The notes: generated from the sequence alone by a model not told the origin. Shown: positions 8,179-17,079, counted from the first letter of the stretch. The stretch is 64,000 nucleotides of DNA from Pseudomonas resinovorans NBRC 106553 (GCF_000412695.1 NC_021499.1:3906001-3970000); one strand, 5' to 3'. A program made the numbers and translations.

Positions 8179-8889
8179 TTACCAGGGCAGACGCTCGCCG
8201 TCGTAGGCAAAGAATCCGCCGCTCTCGGCGGGCCCAAGACGGTCGACAAGGCTCAGCAGATCCGCTGCCGCCTGATGCGCGGGGCGTGCCAGCGCCGCGC
8301 CTCGAAACGGCGCGGACAGGCCGGAAGCGACGGTACCCGGATGGAGGCTGAACAGGCAGGACTGTGGCCGGCTGCGAGCCAACTCGATGGCGGCGGTCTT
8401 CACCAGCATGTTCAATGCCGCCTTTGATGCGCGGTAGGCGTACCAGCCGCCCAGGCGGTTGTCGCCGATGCTTCCCACCTTCGCCGAAAGCATGGCCATC
8501 TTTCCCCGGGCGTGCAGCAATGGCAGGAAATGCCGCAGCACCAGCGCAGGTCCCAGCGCATTGACCTGGAACACGGCCTGCAGGGCCTGCGCGTCGAGGG
8601 CGGCCAGGGACTTTTCCGGCTGCAAGCCCGGACGGTGCAGCAGGCCCGCTGAATGCAGGATCAGTTGATAGGGCCCTTCCGCTGCAAGCGTGGCCGCAGC
8701 CTGGGCGATACTCGAAGGGTTCTCCAGGTCAAGCGCGGGCGAGCTTCCACGCCCCAGCTCACGCACGGCGGCGCAGCGCGGGTCCTCGCGCAGCAGCTCG
8801 CAGAAGGCGCTACCCAGCGCCCCACTCGCGCCGACCACCAGGGAGCGGTATCCCAGATCCATCGAATGCAGGCTGAGTGTTGCTCTCAT
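8179..8889 (-). CDS. Short-chain dehydrogenase/reductase (photolyase-linked)
   Basis: This SDR of about 236 residues has the nucleotide motif VVGASGALGSAF near residue 17 and YRASK as the catalytic Tyr-x-x-x-Lys. LSAKVGSIGDNRLGGW contains the family Ser region. ATG 8889 overlaps the stop of a tiny upstream reading frame (ATGA); ATG 8862 is an alternative. The photolyase starts 13 bases after its stop. SDRs of this type (CsgA-like) accompany photolyase genes in light-inducible clusters of Pseudomonas. The substrate is not known. Confidence 0.85.
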   Translation of the reverse strand: MRATLSLHSMDLGYRSLVVGASGALGSAFCELLREDPRCAAVRELGRGSSPALDLENPSSIAQAAATLAAEGPYQLILHSAGLLHRPGLQPEKSLAALDAQALQAVFQVNALGPALVLRHFLPLLHARGKMAMLSAKVGSIGDNRLGGWYAYRASKAALNMLVKTAAIELARSRPQSCLFSLHPGTVASGLSAPFRGAALARPAHQAAADLLSLVDRLGPAESGGFFAYDGERLPW

Positions 8890-8990
8890 CCGCCCTGCCC
8901 TCCTGCCTGTTGGCAAGCCAGCGAGGTCACGCTGCCCAGCGCCATGCTCAGGCGGCAGTGACTCTGCCATGCAGCGGGCGAGCGACTCAT
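8886..8990 (-). CDS. Possible 34-residue coupling peptide
   Basis: A short frame starts at ATG 8990, overlapping the stop of the chalcone-isomerase-like gene (ATGA). It ends with TGA at 8886-8888, overlapping the SDR start (ATGA). The product, starting MSRSPAAWQSHCRLSMALG, has no recognised family. The double ATGA overlap suggests translation passes through it from one gene to the next. It may be the remnant of a larger gene (other clusters carry a DUF3833 lipoprotein gene here) or only a coupling device. Confidence 0.35.
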   Translation of the reverse strand: MSRSPAAWQSHCRLSMALGSVTSLACQQAGGQGG

Positions 8991-9544
8991 TCGGCGGCGA
9001 CCTCGAGACCCAGCAGCTGGCGTCGTAGTTCGGGATTGCGCGTGCGCGGGTCCAGCCAGATGGCAAAGAAGGCCCGGGCGAAGTCCGGATCGACCACCTC
9101 CCGGCTCAAGCGCCCATCCACATAGAAACGACACCCCCGGCCAGGCAAGTACAGGCCCGTGATGCTCTGGCCGGGGGTCACATCGACAAAGGCTTCGTGC
9201 ATTTCCTGGCCCCAGCGTGCCAAGCGATCCTGGTCAAGGCCTTCACCACCCAGCCTGCGCATTTCCTGCAGGCTGACCTCCACCAGGTCGGCACGCTTGA
9301 TCTCCCGCCGGTAGGTCAGTTCCAGGGCGAAGGGGTTATCCAGGGTCGGCCGTGCGCTTGGACTCCAGAGCCTCGCCTGGTAGATCGAAAAGCCGAACCA
9401 TTTGAATTGGCCGGCACCAACGGCGCGTGCGCCAGGCAGGTCATCGCGCCAGTCCGCCAGCGCCGCCGTCGTGCCCAGCGAGAGCGCCAGGGCCAGGGAA
9501 CCGACCTTGCCAATCCCGCGTTTGAGCAACCAGCCAAGTGCCAC
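8987..9544 (-). CDS. Chalcone isomerase-like periplasmic protein
   Basis: The product is about 185 residues with an N-terminal signal peptide (LLKRGIGKVGSLALALSLGTT, cleaved after ALA). A chalcone-isomerase-like domain follows, with FGFSIYQARLW, ELTYRREIKRADLVEVS and FVDVTPGQSITGLYLPGRG. GTG 9544 is preferred because GGGGAG lies about nine bases upstream. A longer frame from 9622 would run through the operator pair at 9586-9608. It is the first gene of the leftward operon. The family is believed not to be a true flavonoid enzyme in bacteria; fatty-acid binding is one suggestion. Confidence 0.8.
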   Translation of the reverse strand: MALGWLLKRGIGKVGSLALALSLGTTAALADWRDDLPGARAVGAGQFKWFGFSIYQARLWSPSARPTLDNPFALELTYRREIKRADLVEVSLQEMRRLGGEGLDQDRLARWGQEMHEAFVDVTPGQSITGLYLPGRGCRFYVDGRLSREVVDPDFARAFFAIWLDPRTRNPELRRQLLGLEVAAE

Positions 9545-9585
9545 CGTGCGACTCCCCTGCCTGAAATGGCGACCTCCAAAATAGT

Positions 9586-9608
9586 TGTGCAAAAATGATT
9601 CTTGTACA
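9586..9608 (-). promoter_or_regulatory. TGTGCA/TGTACA operator pair upstream of leftward photolyase operon
   Basis: TGTGCA (9586-9591) and TGTACA (9603-9608) are separated by 11 bases, the same spacing as the pair at 1432-1454 before the rightward operon. The surrounding text forms an imperfect inverted repeat (ATAGTTGT ... ACAACTAT). The site lies 42 bases before the GTG start at 9544. One regulator, probably a LitR/CarH-type MerR protein encoded elsewhere, would then control both operons. Confidence 0.6.
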
Positions 9609-9724
9609 ACTATTTTCGCCATGTGGCTCGGATTCCGGGGGACCCATCAGGGCCGTGCTGCATCGCAGGACGCCCGCGAAACCTGGGCCGCGCCCATCCC
9701 AACGCCTTCCGATTCGACTTCCGC

Positions 9725-10987
9725 TCAGTTCGGGCGCACATCCATCAGCAGACGCAGGTAGCTGATCAGGGTTTGCCCGCCTACCGTCCCCTTGTAACCG
9801 TGGCTATCGAACTGGGTGCTTTTGATCAGGTCCACCCGATAGCGCGGATTGAGCTCATAAGTGCGACCGAGGGTACTGGTGGAGCGACTGTTGAACAGGT
9901 CCGTGCTGACGAGAACAAACTCGCGTGGTTTCTTTCGACCATTGGCCCCACTGTTGTTGGGACTGCTGAAGATATCTCCCGTGGTACTCATCGCGCTGCT
10001 GTACTGCTCGCGATTGCGCAGGCTGGTCTTGCTGTTGGCGATGACGAACTGCCCGCTCTGCGGTCGGTAGAGGTCGCCGTTAGTCAGATAGCTCGCCAGC
10101 ACATCGTAGAGCGCCCAGTTGCTGCCGCCGCCGAGTTCGGCATTGCGCAGGTCGAACACGAACACGCCGCCCGTGCCAATCACCTCCATTTCGACCTGGC
10201 CCAGGCTGGGGTTGTCCTTTACCAGCAGCCCGGTGTTTTCATCGACGCCAAACGCGAAGGGAACACCGGTGTAGTCCGCCAGACGCACAATGCGTCCCTG
10301 GCGCCCACGTTCGCTGAAATGCGTATCCAGCAGCCCATGGGTGAAGAAGCCAAAGCCGCCGCTCGGGTCGTAAGACAGGTCATCGCCCGATGGCGTGGTG
10401 TACGGTCCGTAACGCAGCGCTTCGTAGCTTTCGCCGCCGCTCACCATCGGCCCGGCAACCATGATCGCCGTCCCGGCGCTGGTTCCCGACAGCACGGCAC
10501 CGGCGGCATGCCGGTTGCGGATCGCGGCCAACGCCGGAGTATCGCCCCGGCTGACGTTCTGCAACGTCTGAACCAGTCGTGACTGATCTCCACCGCCGAA
10601 GAAGAAGCCGGTCATGCCATTGATCTGCGCGATCACCTGCGGGTTGCTGTTGTTGGCGATATGGTCCAGATCGATGGGGATCCATTGGGCGTCCGCGGCG
10701 CCGTAGCTACGCAGAAGATTGGCGTAGTACTCGCCGTTGGCCCGGGAGTTGGCCGCGCTCGCGGTGCCTGCATCCGGATCCTGGCTTTCGGGAATGGAGG
10801 CGGCGGTGATCACGCCGATCCTGGCTTGGCCGCTGCCGCCCGCCAGTTGAACCAAGCGCTGGTAGATCGCGGCGTTGTCGTCTTTCAGTCCACCCCCTAC
10901 CAGGAGCAGTGCACCGGCGGCCTGAGCCAGTCCGGGAAGCAGGACGGCAAGCAGGCATGCATAGCGGCAAAGCAGGCTCAGTCTCAT
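9725..10987 (-). CDS. Cyanophycinase-like peptidase S51 family protein, exported
   Basis: This 420-residue protein has a clear signal peptide (MRLSLLCRYACLLAVLLPGL, cleavage after AQA). The S51 fold then begins GALLLVGGGLKDDNAAIYQRL. The serine nucleophile elbow is GTSAGT at about residue 170, and FFFGGGDQSRL comes before it. Such proteins cleave beta-Asp-Arg polymer (cyanophycin) or related isopeptides; export suggests it degrades external polymer. It stands alone, with no cyanophycin synthetase visible. The long C-terminal half (after about residue 290) is less typical of intracellular cyanophycinases. Confidence 0.85.
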   Translation of the reverse strand: MRLSLLCRYACLLAVLLPGLAQAAGALLLVGGGLKDDNAAIYQRLVQLAGGSGQARIGVITAASIPESQDPDAGTASAANSRANGEYYANLLRSYGAADAQWIPIDLDHIANNSNPQVIAQINGMTGFFFGGGDQSRLVQTLQNVSRGDTPALAAIRNRHAAGAVLSGTSAGTAIMVAGPMVSGGESYEALRYGPYTTPSGDDLSYDPSGGFGFFTHGLLDTHFSERGRQGRIVRLADYTGVPFAFGVDENTGLLVKDNPSLGQVEMEVIGTGGVFVFDLRNAELGGGSNWALYDVLASYLTNGDLYRPQSGQFVIANSKTSLRNREQYSSAMSTTGDIFSSPNNSGANGRKKPREFVLVSTDLFNSRSTSTLGRTYELNPRYRVDLIKSTQFDSHGYKGTVGGQTLISYLRLLMDVRPN

Positions 10988-11179
10988 CTTCGGTTCTCCG
11001 TGCTGCTGGGCGCAGCGTTGTTGGGAATACGCGGAAACGGCAGTGATTGAGCGACAGGTGCGCAGGTATCGCTCGTGCCTTGCGGAGCCCGGAGGACCGC
11101 TCGCAAGGTACTGATGGGTGAATGAAGTGCGGGTGATACTGGCGTGGGGACTCGCGCCCTGAGCCGCCTGCGGGGCTCG

Positions 11180-11503
11180 CTAGACCAGAAGCTCAGGCAC
11201 AAGCATCGCCACGGGCATTTCCCGGCCAAGGACGGCCTCCAGACACAGGCTGGACTCGCCATCCGGCCAACAGACGAAGTACCCCCCGACACTCTTGTTC
11301 CTGATGCGGAAGCGCCACTCCCGCTCTGCCAATCGACCCAGGTCGCTCGGTGGCTGCTCCAACTCGATCACCGAATAGAATCCGTCCCGTGTTTCAACCC
11401 GCTCCAGGACCTTGGCCTGGGCACACTGGAGCGCGAGCACGATCGACTCTTGACCATCCAGAAGCTTGTCCAGGGCAAACAGTTCGAGAGGCGTCAGTTG
11501 CAT
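11180..11503 (-). CDS. Conserved hypothetical small protein
   Basis: This reading frame of about 107 residues starts at ATG 11503, with GGAG nine bases upstream; ATG 11509 and GTG 11518 are alternatives. The sequence MQLTPLELFALDKLLDGQES is followed by a beta-rich stretch, LERVETRDGFYSVIELEQP and EWRFRIRNKSVGGYFVCW. There is no signal peptide or membrane segment. I do not recognise a family. The composition and ribosome site suggest a real cytoplasmic protein transcribed alone. Confidence 0.6.
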   Translation of the reverse strand: MQLTPLELFALDKLLDGQESIVLALQCAQAKVLERVETRDGFYSVIELEQPPSDLGRLAEREWRFRIRNKSVGGYFVCWPDGESSLCLEAVLGREMPVAMLVPELLV

Positions 11504-11591
11504 GGCCATGATCTCCACTCACTTTCCAGAAAGCACATAACACCTGCCCCGCCCTGTCGCTGCAGGCGGAGGTGATTGCCGGGTTTTGGGG

Positions 11592-11741
11592 CTAGCGAAC
11601 CTGCTCGGGACCGATCAGGCGGGCAAGGGTGAGGGCGGCCTCTTCCCGAGTTGCAGTCAGGCCCTCGGCAAGGGCTGATGCGCACTGCCCGGAAAGCAGG
11701 AGCACAGCGATCACGGTGGCGGCTTGGGTCTGTGTTCTCAT
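11592..11741 (-). CDS. Small secreted peptide candidate (49 residues)
   Basis: The frame from ATG 11741 gives MRTQTQAATVIAVLLLSGQC, then ASALAEGLTATREEAALTLA. This is a convincing signal peptide with a likely cut after ALA, leaving a mature peptide of only about 24 residues ending PEQVR. The ribosome site (AAGAAGAG) is close but present. No family is recognised. It lies upstream of the conserved hypothetical at 11180-11503 on the same strand. Confidence 0.45.
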   Translation of the reverse strand: MRTQTQAATVIAVLLLSGQCASALAEGLTATREEAALTLARLIGPEQVR

Positions 11742-12131
11742 CTCTTCTTGCTCTTGTTCTGATGGATAGCCAGGGAGCAGGTCCCGTTGAAAACTCTATG
11801 ACGAAAAACGTGTCATGTAAATATCATAATGAATTTATGTGCATCATTTCACCGACCAACATCGCTCCCTCGAGCCCTCTTGAGATCGCGCGATCACATT
11901 CAGCTAAGTGCAGATCGATATGAATTCAGGTCTGAGCAGGAGTGCAAATAGAACGATCATCTTTCGTGCGAATTGACACATATAGTGTCGCTATGTAGCT
12001 TGATTGATGCGCGTGGTTTCATCTCGAACCTGCCACCGGGTAACGGAAAACACCGGACGCGCGCCATCACGTCCTGGCCGGCATGCAAGGGACTCGGTCC
12101 AGGCCACCACCGCATGAACTGGAGTAATAAA
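11742..12131. other. Gene-free AT-rich intergenic region
   Basis: About 390 bases separate two divergent genes. The stretch 11800-11860 is markedly AT-rich compared with the surroundings, as expected of promoters. The only structured element I see is the palindrome over a -35 box listed separately at 11973-11989. No RNA gene is recognisable. Confidence 0.5.
11973..11989 (+). promoter_or_regulatory. Palindrome overlapping a -35 box, upstream of the amino-acid-binding protein
   Basis: TTGACA at 11973-11978 is a perfect -35 hexamer. It is overlapped by GACAC-ATATA-GTGTC (11975-11989), a perfect inverted repeat with five-base arms. This looks like a repressor operator. A -10 hexamer at normal spacing is weak. 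The likely target is the solute-binding protein gene that starts at 12132. Confidence 0.4.
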
Positions 12132-12905
12132 TTGAACAAGATCGCTCTACTGGGCGCTTTGGCGCTCTCTGCCTGGGCCACGCTCTCCCAGGCACAGGAC
12201 TCCCTGCGGATAGGGATCGAAGCCGCGTACCCCCCCTTCGCCTACAAGACCGAGGACGGGCGCCTGAGCGGTTTCGATTACGACATTGGCAATGCCTTGT
12301 GTGCGGAGATGCAGGTGAAATGCGACTGGATCGAACAGTCCTTCGATGGCCTGATCCCTTCTCTGAAGGTTCGAAAGGTGGATGCCGTGCTGTCGTCGAT
12401 GTCGATCACCCCAGACCGCCTGAAATCGGTCGATTTCACCAAGAAGTACTACCACACGCCGGGCAAGCTGGTGATGAAGGAGGGATCCAGCGTCAGTGAC
12501 CCGCTCAAGGACCTGAAGGGCAAGCGCGTCGGGGTGCAGCGCGCATCGACTTACGACCGCTACGCCAGCGACAAGTTTGCTGCGGCCGGGATCGAGGTAG
12601 TGCGCTACGGCTCGCAGAACGAGGCCTTCCTCGATCTGGTCTCGGGCCGCATCGACGCAACCCTGGCGGATGTCGTGAACATCAGCGAGAGCTTCCTCAA
12701 GACCGACAGCGGCAAGGGGTTCGCACTGGTCGGTCCGGATTTCAACGATCCCAAGTACTTCGGTAATGGTGCGGGAATCGCCGTGCGCAAGGGCGATACG
12801 GCCACCGCCGAGAAGTTCAGCGATGCCATCGCAACCTTGCGCGCCAACGGCAAGTATCAGGAAATCCAGAGCAAGTACTTCAGCTACGACATCTACGGTC
12901 AGTAG
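12132..12905 (+). CDS. Basic/polar amino-acid ABC transporter periplasmic binding protein
   Basis: This is a type-3 solute-binding protein of about 257 residues in the ArgT/HisJ/AotJ group. The signal peptide reads [20 protein letters not shown], and the mature start is [18 protein letters not shown]. Further signatures are [34 protein letters not shown], and [11 protein letters not shown] in the second lobe. TTG 12132 is preferred because GGAG sits seven bases upstream; ATG 12114 is in frame but has no such site. It has no permease or ATPase genes nearby, so it is an orphan that must share a transporter. The RpiR regulator follows. Confidence 0.85.
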   Translation: MNKIALLGALALSAWATLSQAQDSLRIGIEAAYPPFAYKTEDGRLSGFDYDIGNALCAEMQVKCDWIEQSFDGLIPSLKVRKVDAVLSSMSITPDRLKSVDFTKKYYHTPGKLVMKEGSSVSDPLKDLKGKRVGVQRASTYDRYASDKFAAAGIEVVRYGSQNEAFLDLVSGRIDATLADVVNISESFLKTDSGKGFALVGPDFNDPKYFGNGAGIAVRKGDTATAEKFSDAIATLRANGKYQEIQSKYFSYDIYGQ

Positions 12906-13060
12906 TTGCAGGTCGGGGTACCCGCCTCGCCCGGGTACCTTCCCGCCGCATGACTTGCGGCTCACGCGGCGGGCACTCCTGATCGCCACAGAGCGATTTC
13001 CATCCCCATGCGGCGATCACATAAACTGACGCTCCTGGCCACAAGGACCCCCTCAGAGTC

Positions 13061-13990
13061 ATGACCCGAGCGCCGCGAGACCTGTCTGTCTATACCTCAC
13101 CCGTCATGCGCAAGCTGGCGTCAGCCTCCCCCGATCTGCCGCCCTCACTGCGAAAGGTCGCCGACTTCATCCTGCGTCATCCGCTCAAGGCCGCAACCCT
13201 CACCATCGAAGAGCTTGCGCAGGAAACCGCCACATCATCGGCGGCGGTCAACCGACTGGCGCGCGCCTTGAAGCTCAGTGGCTACAGCGCACTCAAGACG
13301 GCCCTGGTCGGCACGCTGCAAGACCTGGTATCGCCGGTGGACAAGCTCCGCCAGGAAATGGCCCAGCGCCCAGACGGCGCGTTTGGCCTGCATGAGCAGA
13401 TGCAGGCCGCGGAGGGCAACCTGCGGGCGGCCGTCAGCAGCAACAGCCCGGCGGCGTTCGACGCCTTCGTCGAGCGACTCGGCAAGGCGCGCCGCATCTT
13501 TATCCTGGGTTTCGGCAACAGCGCTTACATGGCCGGCATTGCAGCGGCCAACCTGATGCCCTACTGCCCCGATGCAACAGCCATCAGCATGGAGGGTGGC
13601 AACGAGAATGCCGCCTACAGACTGGCGGCCATCACCCAGCACGATGTGTTGCTGGCGATCTCCCTTCCACGTTACTCCCTCGACACCATCCAGCTCGCGC
13701 GCTTCGCCAACGAACGTGGAGCCGGCGTGCTGGCCATCACCGACTCTCCGGCCTCCCCGCTGGTGCAGCTCGCCGAGCATGTGCTGTTCGCGCCTGCCGA
13801 ACACCCCGTTCTGATCAGCTCGAACGCCGCCGTGCTGGCCGTGATCGAAAGCCTGGTTGCCGCCGTGATGACACGCAACAAGGAAGCCGTGAAGCTGGCG
13901 GCCGAACTCACCGAGAGCGTCATGTCCTACCTGCACGTGCCCCGGGACCAGACGCGCAAATCCAGAGCGCGCCGGAAGCCGGAGAACTAA
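13061..13990 (+). CDS. RpiR/MurR-family transcriptional regulator
   Basis: This 309-residue protein has an N-terminal HTH_6 domain (PPSLRKVADFILRHPLKAATLT, then AQETATSSAAVNRLARALKLSGYSAL) and a C-terminal SIS phosphosugar-binding domain (RIFILGFGNSAYMAGIAAANL; LLAISLPRYSLDTIQLARFA). These regulators sense phosphosugars or related acidic metabolites. It follows the solute-binding protein gene by 155 bases on the same strand and may control it, for example through the palindrome at 11975-11989; that is inference. Confidence 0.85.
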   Translation: MTRAPRDLSVYTSPVMRKLASASPDLPPSLRKVADFILRHPLKAATLTIEELAQETATSSAAVNRLARALKLSGYSALKTALVGTLQDLVSPVDKLRQEMAQRPDGAFGLHEQMQAAEGNLRAAVSSNSPAAFDAFVERLGKARRIFILGFGNSAYMAGIAAANLMPYCPDATAISMEGGNENAAYRLAAITQHDVLLAISLPRYSLDTIQLARFANERGAGVLAITDSPASPLVQLAEHVLFAPAEHPVLISSNAAVLAVIESLVAAVMTRNKEAVKLAAELTESVMSYLHVPRDQTRKSRARRKPEN

Positions 13991-14175
13991 CCCCAGGAGT
14001 TGCCGATACGCCGCGCATTGCACGGCCTGTGCCGACGTCCTTTGCCGGCTCGGCCATGTTGGGTGGATCGAAAGAGCTCAAGGCCGTTCTTGAATTGGCT
14101 CAAGCAGCGCGCTGGCAGAGTGCGCTGGGTATCGGCCCTGGCCATGATGCGCGGCAACGCTCGTCGCCACCTGTT

Positions 14176-14784
14176 TCACACATCATCCACGTGATCGATC
14201 GTGTCCAGGATCTGCTCGGCTGTACCCAGCACTGGCGCCATGGTCCAGCGCTCGACCCGGTCATTGCCGATGCGCAACATGCCGGAGTGCGAGTTCTTGT
14301 CCCGATCCACGTCCGGCTCGGGATCATAGAATCCAAGACTGACACGCACCTGCTCGATGTCCGCCGCTGCGCCCGTCAGGAACCACCAGCCTGGCCCCAC
14401 GCCTTGGCGCTTGGCGTACTCCCGAAGAACGTGGGGGGTGTCCAGTTCGGGCGCCAGGGTGATGGAGTACAGATGAACCTGTCGCCCCAGGCGCGCCCCC
14501 AGCAGCCGCTGCACCCTCAGCAGGTTGGCAGTGGCGGTTGGGCAGGTGCCGGCGCACGAGGTGTACATCATGTTGATCGCAACGACCTTGCCGCGGATCA
14601 GGTCATCGTAGAAGCGCACCGACCTGCCGTACTGGTTGGTGAGTATCACGTTGGGCAGTTGGCTGGCGGTACGGTTGGGGCGATCCGACCGACCGCCAAC
14701 GGAGGCGCCCAGCCCGAGCGCGCCCCCGACTCCAACCACACCCAGGAGGCCGGCACCTACCAGCAGATTTCTTCTCGTGTTCAT
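14176..14784 (-). CDS. SCO1/SenC-family copper chaperone-like protein
   Basis: This 202-residue protein has an RR-containing export signal (NTRRNLLVGAGLLGVVGVGG) and the SCO1 thioredoxin-like fold. The redox/copper CxxxC site is in NMMYTSCAGTCPT, and the downstream WFLTGAAADIEQVR matches the family. A His in the expected third ligand region is less clear (KNSHSGMLRIG). It lies 12 bases downstream of the multicopper oxidase gene in one operon, so it probably helps deliver copper to that enzyme. Confidence 0.85.
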   Translation of the reverse strand: MNTRRNLLVGAGLLGVVGVGGALGLGASVGGRSDRPNRTASQLPNVILTNQYGRSVRFYDDLIRGKVVAINMMYTSCAGTCPTATANLLRVQRLLGARLGRQVHLYSITLAPELDTPHVLREYAKRQGVGPGWWFLTGAAADIEQVRVSLGFYDPEPDVDRDKNSHSGMLRIGNDRVERWTMAPVLGTAEQILDTIDHVDDV

Positions 14785-14796
14785 GAGTTGGCACTC

Positions 14797-16659
14797 CTAG
14801 GCATTCGGTTCTTCGTCGTCTTGGTCGTCTTCAAGGTCCCAGCGCACCATCATGGCGTGGTCCTCATGGATCACGTTATGGCAGTGCATCGCGTACTTGC
14901 CCTTGAAATCCCGGAAGCGAAAGAGCACGACCATGGTCATGGTCTGGTCGAGCACGAAAGAATCCTTGCGTCCACGCTCATGCAGCGGAATCGGCACTTC
15001 GACGCCATCGACCAGCTTCTTGAGCATGATCCCTTCCTCGAAGTGCGAGTGAATCGGGTGCGACCAGCCGCCCCCCGTACTGGCGAACTCCCAGATCTCC
15101 GCGCTGCCCTGGCGCACCCGCGCCCTTGGCCGATTGACGTCCACTAGTTGCCGATTGACCTGCCACAGCCCGTTGCGCCGATCGAACTCCCAGCGCCGCA
15201 CGGGCAGTTTCTTCAACTCTTCGGCTGATGGAAGATCGGGCAACGGGCGCAAGAACCGGGGCACTTGGCTCAGGTCCTGCTCAGGCGGATGGCGGTCAAC
15301 AATGAACTTCATCACGCGAGTACCGGGCGCTTTGGAGTCCCGCGGCTTACGCGTGCTGTCCTGGCGCAAGCGGTTAGTCAGGAACAGTTCAGTGCCGATC
15401 GGGTATTGGGAGAAGTCGACGATGATGTCGGCCCGCTCGGCGACCCCCAGCCTGACATGGGTGAAGTTGAACAGCGCTTCGGGAAGCAGGTTGCCGTCGT
15501 TGGCGATGTAGGTGAACCGCTGCACGACATTGCGCGAATTCACCAAGTAGAGATCGTAGAACCGACTGGGCCCGCTGTTCAGCAGGCGCAATCGGTACTT
15601 ACGCGCCGCCACCCGTAGAACCGGCTCGATCTTGCCATTGATCACGACCTTGTCGCCCAGTACGCCTTCGGCGTGGAGTTGGTCGTAGAACAGCTGCCCG
15701 TCAGGCATTGGCGTGAAGCGGCGGTCGCCGAAGGCCAGCGGGTAGTCGTACGGATGGCTGGGCAGGCGCAGCGCGCTGGGCCGGGGATCGCGCTCGTCGC
15801 CTGAATCGATATGGTCGAACAGCAGGTAGAAGCCGATCAGCCCGCGATAGACGTTGGGGGCGGTGTAGTCCAGAGTGTGGTCGTGATAGAAGAGCGTCCC
15901 CAGGGCCTCCCGATAGTCGCCGATGCCATTTTGCAACTCATCGTACCCAGCGTAGATATTGGGGTAGAAGTGATCCTTGAACTGCCCTCGTCCCTGCTCA
16001 GGGCCTGACTTGCTCAGCGTCGGCCCCGCCTTTTTTCCGCTGTAATAATCCCCAGGGAAGCCATCGCTCTCCGAGGGCGTGTGCGCATTGTGCAGGTGCG
16101 TGGAAATCTCCGGCGTGCCGAAGCCGACGTGATTCTGCGGCAGGTCGTTATAGATACGGCAGAGCACCGGATGCCCGTATGTAGCAAAAATGGTCGCCGG
16201 AACGGTCGCATCAGGATTGCTTCCACGGTATGCCCAGACTTTTTGCTTAGGCAAATCAGGGTGGGTGATCCATTCCGAATTCTGCACCACGCGCAGCTCG
16301 TATAGCTCGGGAGTTCCCAGCACACCGGTCAATTCTTCATAGCGCTGGTGCGCATCACGTCCCGCCTCACCCGCCCCGATATTGGGTTCACTTGTCGGCG
16401 CGGGATCAAATGCTTCGGCATGTGCCACCGGAACGATGATCGGTGGAAGCTCTTCCATCCATGGCCGGGTCACCGGACTGGGTGGAAAAATCGGCTGCGG
16501 CGTGGTGACCCATTCGACGGCATGGCCGGGCCGGCTCGCAGGGAGCCACGGTGCCGCCAGGACAGCAGCCGAAAGCCGTAGAAACGTTCGCCGATTAGTG
16601 TCGCTTTTGATCTGTTGTTCCGAAAAAATCCCCTTGTTGTTCCGCTTGCTGGTTCGCAT
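14797..16659 (-). CDS. Tat-exported multicopper oxidase (CotA/bilirubin-oxidase type)
   Basis: This 620-residue multicopper oxidase has a Tat signal, NRRTFLRLSAAVLAAPWLPA. The four copper motifs are HLHNAH, HDH (LFYHDHTLDY), HPIHSHFEEG, and the type-1/trinuclear cluster motif HCHNVIHEDHAMM near the C-terminus. An acidic tail (DLEDDQDDEEP) ends the protein. It should oxidise metal ions or phenolics in the periplasm using oxygen. It is co-transcribed with the SCO1-like gene. Choice between copper tolerance and manganese/bilirubin-type oxidase activity is not possible from sequence alone. Confidence 0.92.
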   Translation of the reverse strand: MRTSKRNNKGIFSEQQIKSDTNRRTFLRLSAAVLAAPWLPASRPGHAVEWVTTPQPIFPPSPVTRPWMEELPPIIVPVAHAEAFDPAPTSEPNIGAGEAGRDAHQRYEELTGVLGTPELYELRVVQNSEWITHPDLPKQKVWAYRGSNPDATVPATIFATYGHPVLCRIYNDLPQNHVGFGTPEISTHLHNAHTPSESDGFPGDYYSGKKAGPTLSKSGPEQGRGQFKDHFYPNIYAGYDELQNGIGDYREALGTLFYHDHTLDYTAPNVYRGLIGFYLLFDHIDSGDERDPRPSALRLPSHPYDYPLAFGDRRFTPMPDGQLFYDQLHAEGVLGDKVVINGKIEPVLRVAARKYRLRLLNSGPSRFYDLYLVNSRNVVQRFTYIANDGNLLPEALFNFTHVRLGVAERADIIVDFSQYPIGTELFLTNRLRQDSTRKPRDSKAPGTRVMKFIVDRHPPEQDLSQVPRFLRPLPDLPSAEELKKLPVRRWEFDRRNGLWQVNRQLVDVNRPRARVRQGSAEIWEFASTGGGWSHPIHSHFEEGIMLKKLVDGVEVPIPLHERGRKDSFVLDQTMTMVVLFRFRDFKGKYAMHCHNVIHEDHAMMVRWDLEDDQDDEEPNA

Positions 16660-17079
16660 CTGGTTGTTCCATCACCCCATTCTCAACGCATGCCCTCTCA
16701 CACCGCCCTAGCCACGGTTTGTCGAATGTCCTCTCCCCTGCGCCGAATCTCAGTACTGCAAGATCGCTTCTTGTTGAGCGAATGATGTCGCATCTTTCAG
16801 TAAAAGCAGGTTTTCTGGCGCGCAGCAGACCGCCCATCTGGCAAAATGCCATGCCGAAACATTAGGTAATAACTCAATTGCTTATAGCGCCTTTGCCGCC
16901 AAAGAAACGACCAAGTCAATTTTATGGCGAAGCAGGATCCCGACTTGCAACCCTCAAATATTTTCAGGAGGAGAGAGAGCAAAAGTGCGACTTCCGTGTC
17001 TGAGTTTGTACCTGGCCAGCCCCGCTGAAATGAAACGGCTTGGTGCATATTCAAAGACAATGTCAGCCGAGGTTATGGC
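16660..17079. other. Intergenic region with a possible leader ORF
   Basis: This region of about 420 bases between divergent genes has no full-length gene. It contains a very strong Shine-Dalgarno stretch (CAGGAGGAGAG, about 16964-16976). GTG 16985 follows, opening a 32-codon frame that ends at TGA 17081-17083, overlapping the ATG of the next gene. Lower GC around 16830-16960 suggests promoters. Otherwise nothing recognisable. Confidence 0.45.

Noticed and set aside
6393..8351. Very long plus-strand open frame opposite the photolyase gene
   Set aside because: It is the antisense of a high-GC gene; its text is low-complexity (Gln, Arg, Ala, His rich) with no domain, while the minus strand has a full photolyase with FeS cysteines.
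13991..14175. Possible small gene after the RpiR regulator, starting TTG 14000
   Set aside because: Arg-rich, low-quality translation without a family, and the ribosome site is too close; kept as non-coding.
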